This document shows, piece after piece, positions 9,252-17,499 of a DNA stretch of 62,307 nt; the first letter of the stretch is position 1, and each line of letters opens with the position of its first letter. This DNA is from Chloroflexota bacterium. Lineage in GTDB: Bacteria > Chloroflexota > Dehalococcoidia > Lucifugimonadales > UBA3495. A program made the position numbers and the translations under genes. A model generated the notes under the pieces. That model did not search any database. It was given only the letters and a program-made list of their open reading frames with translations, and was not told the DNA's origin. The stretch lies in contig VXOI01000141.1 of assembly GCA_009840175.1 (NCBI GenBank), positions 1 through 62,307 of the forward strand, given 5' to 3'.

Positions 9252-9920
9252 TTACAACTGGAAAGTCTTTTTCCAGATGCCGGGGGAGCCGGGAGCGTGG
9301 GTCATCGCATCCCTCATCCGCTGGTTGTCGGGGTGGATGTCGCGCTGTTCCAGCCACTCGGCGGTCTGCGAGATGTTTTCGTTCTCAAACTCGTATACGA
9401 CGGCATAGGAAGGCGCGCCCCGGACAGCCTTCCAGCGACGGCCCCGGATGCAGCCGGGAACCTTCTCATAGTTGGGCACGTAAACGCCGGAGTACCAGTC
9501 GTTCCACCCTGCTTCCTGTTCGGCGGGAACGTCCATCCGCCCGATTTGCAGCGCGGGAGCCATGCCGCTGTTGGCGATGTCGTCGGTCAGCCCCGCCGGG
9601 TGAATCATCTCGTAGACGTTGTTTATGAAGTTGGTGCCGATAATGCTGGGGCTGACCCGGCTGCCCCATTCCGTGCGGGGGCGGCTGGTGAACGCCTCGG
9701 TCTCCACCACTGCCGGGCTTTCCAGCTCATAGACCGCCATGTGCTTGGGGCCGCTGCTGGTGGCCTCGTAGCGGGCGGCGCTCAACACGCCCGGCACCGA
9801 AAGCAACTCGGCCAGATGTTCCTCGTTGTACCAGCGGTTGAAATCGTCTTCCATTTCCGCAGGAATGTCGGCCCACACAATCATCAGTCCGGTGCCTTTC
9901 TTAGCCATGCCTACCTCCAA
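9252..9920 (-). CDS. EthD-like/DUF4286-type dimeric alpha-beta barrel protein, paralog 1
   Basis: Two internal copies of a DABB-like motif: DIPAEMEDDFNRWYNEEHLAELLSVPGVLSAARYEA and DVPAEQEAGWNDWYSGVYVPNYEKVPGCIRGRRW. Confidence 0.75.
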   Translation of the reverse strand: MEVGMAKKGTGLMIVWADIPAEMEDDFNRWYNEEHLAELLSVPGVLSAARYEATSSGPKHMAVYELESPAVVETEAFTSRPRTEWGSRVSPSIIGTNFINNVYEMIHPAGLTDDIANSGMAPALQIGRMDVPAEQEAGWNDWYSGVYVPNYEKVPGCIRGRRWKAVRGAPSYAVVYEFENENISQTAEWLEQRDIHPDNQRMRDAMTHAPGSPGIWKKTFQL

Positions 9921-9944
9921 AGCGCTGTACGCATTGAATAAGTT

Positions 9945-10037
9945 GTGAGAATGATAACCGCGAATCAGAGCCAGCGCGATAACCAGGCTGCGGTTCTCCG
10001 TCGCGGTGTGGAATGAGAAGCCAGAAGGGATGAGGCG
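9945..10037. pseudogene. Decayed duplicate of the start of the CDF gene, between the two EthD-like paralogs
   Basis: GAATCAGAGCCAGCGCGATAACCAGGCTGCGG plus CGGTTCTCCGTCGCGGTGTGGAATGAGAAG match 9113-9150 and 9205-9235 of the CDF 5' region, with the ~55 nt between them missing. Confidence 0.7.
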
Positions 10038-10694
10038 CTACAACTGGAATGCCTTTTTCCAAATGCCGGGGGAGCCGGGGGCGTGGGTCATAATGTCCCG
10101 CATCCGCTGGTTGTCAGGGTGGATTTCCCGCTGCCGCAGCCATTCCTCCGTCTGCGAGACATTTTCGTCGTCGAATTCATAGACCGTTGCGTATGCCGGG
10201 CTACCCCTTACGGCTCTCACCCGGCGGCCCCGGATGCACCCTGGAACCTTCTCGTAATTCGGCACGTAGACGCCCGAATACCACTCGTTCCATTCCGCAT
10301 CGTTCTCCGCAGGCACGTCCATCCGGCCGATTTGCAGGGCGGGCGCCATGTCGCTATTGGCAATTTCGTCGGTGAGCTGGGCCGGGTGAATCATCTCGTA
10401 GACGTTGCTGATATAAACGGTGCCGATGACACTGGGGGCTATCCGCTTGCCCCACTCGGTACGCGGACGGCTGGTCCATGCCTCGGACTCGACGACCGCA
10501 GGACTCTCCAGCTCGTAGACCACCAGGTGCTTGGGGCCGCTGCTGGTGGCCTCATAGCGGGCGGCGTTGAGAACTCCGGGAACGGCCATCACCTCGGCCA
10601 GGTGCTCCTCATCGTACCAGTGCCGGAGTTCGTCCTCCAATTCCGCCGGAATTTCCGCCCACATAATCAAAATTCCGGTGCCTTTCTTCGGCAT
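10038..10694 (-). CDS. EthD-like/DUF4286-type dimeric alpha-beta barrel protein, paralog 2
   Basis: High identity over full length to 9252-9920 (shared PGVLxAARYEATSSGPKHxxVYELESPAVVExEAxTSRPRTEWG). Confidence 0.75.
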   Translation of the reverse strand: MPKKGTGILIMWAEIPAELEDELRHWYDEEHLAEVMAVPGVLNAARYEATSSGPKHLVVYELESPAVVESEAWTSRPRTEWGKRIAPSVIGTVYISNVYEMIHPAQLTDEIANSDMAPALQIGRMDVPAENDAEWNEWYSGVYVPNYEKVPGCIRGRRVRAVRGSPAYATVYEFDDENVSQTEEWLRQREIHPDNQRMRDIMTHAPGSPGIWKKAFQL

Positions 10695-10793
10695 AGCAAC
10701 CTCTCCGTCTCGGCTGCGCCTATGATAACCGCGCCGCCGGAAATTTGCATTAAACCGATGCGCCTTGCCGGAACAATCGCGCCCGGGCCAACG

Positions 10794-12023
10794 CTACCAG
10801 ATGATCTGGGCCTGTTCCAGTTCTAGCACTTCATCCTCAGGCAGTCCGAGGATGCCGGAAAACACGTCTAGGTTGTGTTGACCGAGGGTTGGCGTCCACT
10901 GGTCTACGCGGGCCGGGGTTTCCGAAAAACGCCAGGGCGGAGTCACCGCCCGCTGCCGCTCGCCGGTATCGTCGTTGTAGACCGTGGGAAAAGCTTTCCG
11001 AGCCAACAGGTGCGTATCCCGCATCATCGCATCCGGAGCCAGTGATGGGTGGGCCGCCACGCCACAGGCTTGCAGTTTTTGCGTGACTTCCTCTGCGGTG
11101 TGACAGCGAGTCCATTCCTCGATATGAGCATCCAGTTCATCGTGCTTTCGCCAGCGGCGGAAAGCGTCGCCGTAGTCATCGCCGACAGCCCAAGCCGGAC
11201 TGCCGACAGCCTTGACGAAACCCTGCCATTCCGCCTCCGACGCTACCGAAATGCTAACCCACTCGTCCTCTCCTAGGCAGCGGTAAACGCCTTGAGGGGC
11301 CGCGGAGACATCCCGATTGCCGTTCCGGTGCGGCTCACGGGAGTTCATGGCGACGTCCAGCAGTTCAGGCCCGATGAAGGAGGTCGCCAGGTCCCGCACG
11401 GAAACGTCCACGTGCTGTCCTATCCCGGTGCGCTGGCGGGCCGACAGAGCGGCTACGGCGGCAAAGGCGGCCAGCATCCCGCCGGTGTGGTCCATAGCGT
11501 GGCGCAACTCCACGGGCGGGCCGTCGGGATAGCCGGTCAGGTGGCCCAACCCGCCTAGGGCGGAGAACATCGGAGCGTATCCGGCGTAGTTGCTCTCGGG
11601 CCCGGTCTGCCCGTTGGACGACAGCGATACTAGTATGATGTCGGGGCGAACTTCCCGCATCGCCTCGTAGCCCAGCCCCAGTCGGCTCAATACGCCGGGA
11701 CGGAAGTTTTCCAAGGCCAGCTCGGATATACTGACCAGTTCCAGCGCCAGTTCGACCGCCCGCGGCTCCTTGAGGTTGAGGCAGACCGACATCTTGTTGG
11801 CGTTAATCTGTTCGAAGCTGGAGGGCGGCTTGCCGTACATCGCGTGGGGGCGGCGGGTGATGTCGAGTCGGGCGGAGCTTTCAATCTTGATAACCTGCGC
11901 GCCCATCTCGGCCAGCATCAGCCCGGCGAAGGGCCCAGCGGCGTGAACCGAGAAGTCGGCCACGCGGATTCCGGCCAGTGGGCCCGGGCGTTCCGTCCCT
12001 GGGTTTCCTTGTGTTGATTCCAT
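10794..12023 (-). CDS. CaiB/BaiF family CoA-transferase
   Basis: PLAGIRVADFSVHAAGPFAGLMLAEMGAQVIKIES...NANKMSVCLNL...ENFRPGVLSRLGLGYEAM...GIGQHVDVSVRDL...PTLGQHNLDVF; start chosen at MESTQG (12023). Confidence 0.95.
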   Translation of the reverse strand: MESTQGNPGTERPGPLAGIRVADFSVHAAGPFAGLMLAEMGAQVIKIESSARLDITRRPHAMYGKPPSSFEQINANKMSVCLNLKEPRAVELALELVSISELALENFRPGVLSRLGLGYEAMREVRPDIILVSLSSNGQTGPESNYAGYAPMFSALGGLGHLTGYPDGPPVELRHAMDHTGGMLAAFAAVAALSARQRTGIGQHVDVSVRDLATSFIGPELLDVAMNSREPHRNGNRDVSAAPQGVYRCLGEDEWVSISVASEAEWQGFVKAVGSPAWAVGDDYGDAFRRWRKHDELDAHIEEWTRCHTAEEVTQKLQACGVAAHPSLAPDAMMRDTHLLARKAFPTVYNDDTGERQRAVTPPWRFSETPARVDQWTPTLGQHNLDVFSGILGLPEDEVLELEQAQIIW

Positions 12024-12028
12024 TTGAA

Positions 12029-12604
12029 CTACCTCGTCGTGGGCGCTCTTTCTTCCCTGAGGGATGGCCGTCCGTCGCGGACAATTATGGCCGCGAGTGC
12101 TCCCGCCGCCAACCCGCACAGATGGCCCTCCCAGGAAACGTAAGCGTTGGTAGGCAGAATACCGGACAGCATCGCCCAGCCGAAAACCCCGGCGACAACA
12201 ACCGCCACGAGAATCGACAGGATGCTCTTGTCCAGCAAGCCCTTGACCAACAGGTATCCGAACAGGCCAAAGACCAAGCCGCTGGCCCCGACATGGGTTG
12301 CCGACCTGCCGATTAGCCACACGCCCAAGCCCCCAAACAGGATGATAACCAGGCAGACCCACGGGAAGCGCTCTCGGCTCCGAATGACAGCCAGGCACCC
12401 CAGCGCCAAGAGTCCCACCGCGTTGGACTGGACGTGCAGGAAGCTGCCGTGCAGGAAGGGACTCAGCGGAATGCCTACCAGCCCGCTGGTAGTGCGGGGA
12501 ACCAGGCCGTAGACGTTCAGCGAGTGGTCGATGAGGCCGTTCAACACCTCCACAACCATTATCAGCCCGATGAATCCAATGAGCAGGTAGAGGCTTGAGT
12601 TCAC
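12029..12604 (-). CDS. Rhomboid family intramembrane serine protease
   Basis: HGSFLHVQSNAVGLLALG...HVGASGLVFGLFGYLL...EGHLCGLAAGALAAI (GASG catalytic Ser and C-terminal His). Confidence 0.88.
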   Translation of the reverse strand: MNSSLYLLIGFIGLIMVVEVLNGLIDHSLNVYGLVPRTTSGLVGIPLSPFLHGSFLHVQSNAVGLLALGCLAVIRSRERFPWVCLVIILFGGLGVWLIGRSATHVGASGLVFGLFGYLLVKGLLDKSILSILVAVVVAGVFGWAMLSGILPTNAYVSWEGHLCGLAAGALAAIIVRDGRPSLREERAPTTR

Positions 12605-12645
12605 ACCCTACCCCTGCCTTCTCCTAAGCTTTTCGAAAGGCGGCA

Positions 12646-13869
12646 TCAGATAACTTCGGCTCTGGCCAGCACAGTTAGTTGTTCCGGCGAGTAGCCCAGC
12701 GCGCCGTAGACTTCAGCGTTATGCTCGCCCAATAACGGAGCTCTCGTTAGTACGGGCGGCGTCTCGCTCATACGAAAGGGCAGCCCGGCATAATCGTGGG
12801 TTCCTTCCTCGGGATGCGCCACTTCCACGAAAAAGTCGCGTTCCCGTTGCTGCGGGCTGTCAAAGACTTCGCCGGGCGTGAGATAAGGGGCGATGGGCAC
12901 TCCGTGGGCCTGGCCTTCGCGGTAGAGCCACTCCCGAGTATGCTCCGCTGTCCACTGTTGCAGGTTCTCGTTGATGGCCGGGCCGTGCGTTGCCGGATCT
13001 CGGAATTTGTCGACAGATGCCCATTCCGGCTCTCCCAGCAGGCGTGCCAATCCTTCCCACTGGCGGGGTTCCAGGGTCAACAGCTCCACGTAGCCGTCGG
13101 CGGCCGGCAAGACCCCGCCCATTCTGAAAAACCGCGAGAACCGTGTTTCCACGAAATCCTCCGCTTCCAGCCTTTGGATGGGCAGATAGCCGATGGCGAT
13201 CTGCGCTTCCTGCATCGAGCAGTCCACCGACTGCCCGATGCCGCCGTTCCACTGTGCTATCACCGTGCCCAGCACCCCCACCGCCGCGGTCAGCCCGCTC
13301 TGGTACGACGCCATCATTCCTCCGGCTGCGATTGGAGCGCGGTCGGGGAATGTATCTAGGGCCAGGCCATTGGGCAGCAGGTTGCCCTCTCCCCCGGCGT
13401 GGAACACGTTCACGTCATGGGCAGCGTACCCGGCATTGGGGCCGCTGGAGCCGAAGGGGGTCATCGCCGCGACGATGAGGCGGGGGTTGATTTCGGCCAG
13501 CGCTTCCTGTTCCAGCCCTCGCGCCACGGCCAAGGCGGGCGGCGAGTCGTGGATGATGACGTCGGCTCCTGCGGCCAACTGCTTCAGAATCTCGCGGCCC
13601 TGCGGGTCATCAAGGTCCAGCGTTACGCCGCGCTTGCCGGTGTTCAGGTACAGGAACATCCCGCTGCGTTCCGGGTGGGGGGCGTCATCGGGGAATGGGC
13701 CGCGGCGGCGCGAGGGATCACCCGACTTGGGCGGCTCAACCTTCACCACGTCCGCGCCTAGCGAGGCCAGCAGCTTACCGCAATACGGCGCGGCCACCAT
13801 CGCGCCCAGCTCGAGGACGCGGAGGCCGGCGAGGGCGGCGGGCGTATGCGTTGGGGTTACCATCGTCAT
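12646..13869 (-). CDS. CaiB/BaiF family CoA-transferase
   Basis: LAGLRVLELGAMVAAPYCGKLLASLGADVVKVEPPKSGDPSRRRGPF...LNTGKRGVTLDL...GQSVDCSMQEAQ...LLGEHNAEVYG. Confidence 0.95.
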   Translation of the reverse strand: MTMVTPTHTPAALAGLRVLELGAMVAAPYCGKLLASLGADVVKVEPPKSGDPSRRRGPFPDDAPHPERSGMFLYLNTGKRGVTLDLDDPQGREILKQLAAGADVIIHDSPPALAVARGLEQEALAEINPRLIVAAMTPFGSSGPNAGYAAHDVNVFHAGGEGNLLPNGLALDTFPDRAPIAAGGMMASYQSGLTAAVGVLGTVIAQWNGGIGQSVDCSMQEAQIAIGYLPIQRLEAEDFVETRFSRFFRMGGVLPAADGYVELLTLEPRQWEGLARLLGEPEWASVDKFRDPATHGPAINENLQQWTAEHTREWLYREGQAHGVPIAPYLTPGEVFDSPQQRERDFFVEVAHPEEGTHDYAGLPFRMSETPPVLTRAPLLGEHNAEVYGALGYSPEQLTVLARAEVI

Positions 13870-13884
13870 TTCAGCGCGCCGCTT

Positions 13885-14268
13885 CTAACTGAACCTGCTG
13901 ATCATATACGGTGGATGGATTTCGTCGTCCGGCACTTCTTCGACTTCTTCACTGACCGGGTTGACCCTCAGCCGCATATTTTGCAGCATTTCATATCCCA
14001 CCAACGGAATCGGGCATGGAGCAACCATCGTGGCGAAACCCCGCCCACGTATCTCGCCGTCAATCCGGTAAGTCTCAAATTCGGCCACGCCGTTGGCAGT
14101 TATGAAACGCCTTCTGCCGTTAGGAATTTCTTCCAGCCCCAATGCCTCTATTTCCTCAACCGGCAGGCCCATGAGGGCAGATCCCGTGTCCACGAAGAAG
14201 CTGTACTGCCTCGTCTCGGATGGGCCGGTGATTACTCCCTCTACAAATGTTCTGCCCATAGGCTGCAA
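13885..14268 (-). CDS. Clan AA (retropepsin-like) aspartic protease family protein
   Basis: FFVDTGSALMGLPVEEIEALGLEEI...GFATMVAPCPIPLVGYEMLQNMRLRVNP; VDTGS active-site motif. Confidence 0.8.
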   Translation of the reverse strand: MQPMGRTFVEGVITGPSETRQYSFFVDTGSALMGLPVEEIEALGLEEIPNGRRRFITANGVAEFETYRIDGEIRGRGFATMVAPCPIPLVGYEMLQNMRLRVNPVSEEVEEVPDDEIHPPYMISRFS

Positions 14269-14309
14269 TCCTCTAGTGTGTTATTGTTCAGGCCATCATA
14301 TCACCGCGG

Positions 14310-15545
14310 CTACTCAGGCAATATAGGCGGCATCTGCTCGCTGCGGGGCGCGTTGTGCAAGTTGAGGGCGCGGCCGTCGGTAAACCAGGGGACGCGGGAA
14401 TCGCGGGATGGCAGCATCACGGTGGCTTGCCCCGGCGCTGTGACCTCGCCGCGCTGGTTTTCGGCCCAGATTTCCAGGTCCACCAGCGGCGCGCCGTCGT
14501 GGATGCGCTTGCCGATGACGCGGCCCTTGCACCACTGGGTATCACCGTAGACGTTGAAGCGGCGGCATTCCACCCGGAGGCGTTTGAGGAAGGCGTCGTC
14601 GCCCATCCAGTTGGTAACCAGAGTTCCCATCCACGACACCCGCTGCGGGCCGTAGTCGTAAGCGCCGGGAACGCCCACCGCCTCTGCCACCGAGTCGCGC
14701 AGGTGTCCGATGCCGGTGTATTCCAACCCTCCACCCGATTCCGGGTTGCGGAAGAAGTGGTCGGGATGCCGCAGGGCTTCCCGCAGCAGCACGCCGTGGG
14801 CGCTGGAGCGTCCGGTGCCCACCAGAAAGGCCGAAACGTCCTGCAAGGACAGCGGCCCACGCACCACCGGCTCCAACTCGTCGCCGATGTTGGTGTCCTC
14901 GTAGTAGCGGGTCTGGCTGCCGCGAGCCTTTTCCGCCAGCACATGCTGGTCTATGGCCTCCAGTTCCTCAGGTGTGTACTCATGACGGCGGGGGACGCTG
15001 GCATACTTGCCCCGCTCGCGGGATGCCCGGCGCTGGTGGCGGGTGCACCAGCCGACGACTCGGGCGACCACCTCATCCCGCTGATTGGTGTAGGTGGTTT
15101 CCACGAACTGTATGACCAGCGTTTCCGAGTAGCGGCTCTGGCGTTCCTGCACGTCCAGCACCCGCTCGACGCAGTTGACGGCATCGCCGGGGCGGAGATT
15201 GCGGAAATACTCCCAGTCGTTGCCGGCGAAGAAGCCGTGGACGCCGGGCAACCCCCAGCGAGTGCGCCCGGACCAGTGGCGCATATACGGGGCGCAGGGA
15301 TGGCCAATGATGGAGCCGTACTTTGAGTAAGCGGCGTATTCCTGGTCGCGGAAGATGGGGTTGGTGTCCCCGATGCCATTGACGAAGTTCAGCAACGCAC
15401 CTAGCGAAGCGTCGCGGACGAAATTCTCGGTGCGCATCCGTGTGCCAATCATCGCCTTGGCGCGGGCGATTGCCTCCGGCGAGATGCCGCCTTCCACCTC
15501 CGGCAATGTTTCGACTACGCGCTCACGCTCGTTCTGGCTGGTCAT
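14310..15545 (-). CDS. FAS1-like dehydratase / MaoC-like domain protein
   Basis: FVNGIGDTNPIFRDQEYAAYSKYGSIIGHPCAPYM...NDWEYFRNLRPGDAVNCVERVLDVQERQSRYSETLVIQFVETTYTNQRDEVVAR. Confidence 0.85.
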   Translation of the reverse strand: MTSQNERERVVETLPEVEGGISPEAIARAKAMIGTRMRTENFVRDASLGALLNFVNGIGDTNPIFRDQEYAAYSKYGSIIGHPCAPYMRHWSGRTRWGLPGVHGFFAGNDWEYFRNLRPGDAVNCVERVLDVQERQSRYSETLVIQFVETTYTNQRDEVVARVVGWCTRHQRRASRERGKYASVPRRHEYTPEELEAIDQHVLAEKARGSQTRYYEDTNIGDELEPVVRGPLSLQDVSAFLVGTGRSSAHGVLLREALRHPDHFFRNPESGGGLEYTGIGHLRDSVAEAVGVPGAYDYGPQRVSWMGTLVTNWMGDDAFLKRLRVECRRFNVYGDTQWCKGRVIGKRIHDGAPLVDLEIWAENQRGEVTAPGQATVMLPSRDSRVPWFTDGRALNLHNAPRSEQMPPILPE

Positions 15546-15570
15546 AGGTCTATCTCCGTTTGTCAGCTTG

Positions 15571-16812
15571 CTACCAGATTACCTGCTCTTCTTCCAGCCG
15601 CGACACCTCCGCATCATCCATGCCCAGCAATCCGCAGAACACCTCGCGGTTGTGTTCGCCCAGCAACGGGGCATGGCGCTGTATGCGCGGCGGCGTGCGG
15701 CTGAGTTGCCACATCAGATTGAAGATAGGCTCCGTCCCCAACGCCGGGTGTTCGATGTCCGAGTATAGGCCGCGCTCCTGGAAATGCGGATCGAACAGCC
15801 GTCCCTCGGCGTCCAGTACCGGGAAGGCCGCTACGCCGTGGTTTTGCAGAAGCTCAGTGGCTTCCCACGGCGTCCGTTCCCGCGTCCACTCCGACAACCG
15901 GGCGTCCAGCTCCCGGCGGTGATTCAGGCGGGCGTAGCGGCTGGCGAAAATCGGCTCATCGGCCCATGCCGGGTTGCCCATCGCCCTCACCAGTCCTTGC
16001 CATTCGGCTTCAGTACGCACGGCGATGGACACCCATTGGTCTTCACCCTGGCAAGGGTAGTTGCCGTAGGGGGCCATCACCGGATCATAGTTACCCCTCG
16101 GCTGGGGAACCCGGCCGGTAAATTCGTACTCCATCAGCCCCGTGCCCATGGTTGCCACCGTGGCCCGCAGCATCGAAACGTCAATATACTGTCCGCGCCC
16201 GGTGCGCCGCCGCTGATGCAGCGCGGAGGTGATAGCGAAGACGGCGTGCAATGCGCCACACAGGTCGGCGTAGGCGTGCTTCAGGCCCAAGGGACGCCCT
16301 GTCTCGCCCTCGGCGGGTTCGTAGCCCATGGTGCTGTCCAGTCCCGACAGCGCCCCGATGGACGGGGCGTAGGCCCGCAGGTCGCGCAGCGGCCCGGTCT
16401 GGCCGTTGGACGTGATGGACGCCATAACCAGCCGGGGGTTGTCGCCGCTCAGCATTTCATAGCCCAGCCCTATACGCTCCATTACCCCGGGAGAAAAGTT
16501 TTCTATGACGACATCGCACTTTGCGGCTAGCCCACGTGCCAGCTCCACCGCTTCCGGTTGCGTGGTGTTGAGGGTGATGCTGCGCTTGCCCCGGTTCACG
16601 TTGTGGAACATCGGATTCTGTTCCGGGTCGGGCTGGTCGCCGATGATGGGCCGTCCCAGGCGCATATAGTCCATGCGCTGGCGGGTTTCCACCTTGATGA
16701 CCTCGGCCCCCATATCGGCCAGGATCATGCCCGGCACCGCCCCGGCCAGCACCCAGCCGAAGTCCAGCACTCGATAGCCGCTGAGGGGACCTTGCTGTGC
16801 GTTCACGGTCAT
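15571..16812 (-). CDS. CaiB/BaiF family CoA-transferase
   Basis: LSGYRVLDFGWVLAGAVPGMILADMGAEVIKVETRQRMDYMR...NVNRGKRSITLNTTQPEAVELARGLAAKCDVVIENFSPGVMERIGLGYE. Confidence 0.95.
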   Translation of the reverse strand: MTVNAQQGPLSGYRVLDFGWVLAGAVPGMILADMGAEVIKVETRQRMDYMRLGRPIIGDQPDPEQNPMFHNVNRGKRSITLNTTQPEAVELARGLAAKCDVVIENFSPGVMERIGLGYEMLSGDNPRLVMASITSNGQTGPLRDLRAYAPSIGALSGLDSTMGYEPAEGETGRPLGLKHAYADLCGALHAVFAITSALHQRRRTGRGQYIDVSMLRATVATMGTGLMEYEFTGRVPQPRGNYDPVMAPYGNYPCQGEDQWVSIAVRTEAEWQGLVRAMGNPAWADEPIFASRYARLNHRRELDARLSEWTRERTPWEATELLQNHGVAAFPVLDAEGRLFDPHFQERGLYSDIEHPALGTEPIFNLMWQLSRTPPRIQRHAPLLGEHNREVFCGLLGMDDAEVSRLEEEQVIW

Positions 16813-16813
16813 G

Positions 16814-17398
16814 CTAGTCGAAACTGAAGGGCGGATAGGCGTCCACCAGCAGCCAGCCGTAGGCGTTGGCGCGATATATCCACCGGTTCAGCCCCATAAT
16901 GATGTTGAACAAATCCTGGGAATAACGCCCGGTAAACAGCAGGAATAACAGGGCAAAAAGGACCAGGATATTCACGATTTCCGAAAGTATTGCGGCGATA
17001 ATCCAGTGCGGGATTATGAGGATCCAGCGGAATAACCCCGTAAGGCGCGATGAGCTTTCCGGGTATTCTATTATCAAGTCTGCCGGGTATTCTTCCTGGG
17101 ATTGAAAGGAGAAAGGCGGGTACTGGTCGGTGTTGCCCGCGGAATACGAGTAGAAGTTGACGCGCCAGCCCCACCGCAACAGCCCGGTGTGGTAATTCCA
17201 AAGAAAAGAGGGATTGCGTCCCCAAATTACCACGGCCAGCCACGAGATCGGAAGGGTGACAATCAATGGTATCGAGAGAAGCCACAAGACTACAATGTGA
17301 GGGATGAGAAGCAGCCATTTGATCAGCCACAGGAAGCGGTTGACTCTTTCCGCGTACTCACCAACCAATTCCACAGGATAATTGGTGCTTGCAGCCAT
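16814..17398 (-). CDS. DUF4389 domain-containing membrane protein
   Basis: YPVELVGEYAERVNRFLWLIKWLLLIPHIVVLWLL...YSQDLFNIIMGLNRWIYRANAYGWLLVDAYPPFSFD; start at MAASTN. Confidence 0.85.
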   Translation of the reverse strand: MAASTNYPVELVGEYAERVNRFLWLIKWLLLIPHIVVLWLLSIPLIVTLPISWLAVVIWGRNPSFLWNYHTGLLRWGWRVNFYSYSAGNTDQYPPFSFQSQEEYPADLIIEYPESSSRLTGLFRWILIIPHWIIAAILSEIVNILVLFALLFLLFTGRYSQDLFNIIMGLNRWIYRANAYGWLLVDAYPPFSFD

Positions 17399-17499
17399 TG
17401 AGAAACCTCCTGCCCCGCAAGAACGCCTCACCAATTAGGGCCACCCAAACTGCTGTCCGGCGGGCGTTTAGTATACCCCACGCCCTGACGATTAAGCCG

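Noticed and set aside
8241-9941. 566-aa plus-strand ORF
   Set aside because: Antisense to the CDF transporter and EthD-like genes, which have clear family motifs; low-complexity composition typical of high-GC antisense frames.
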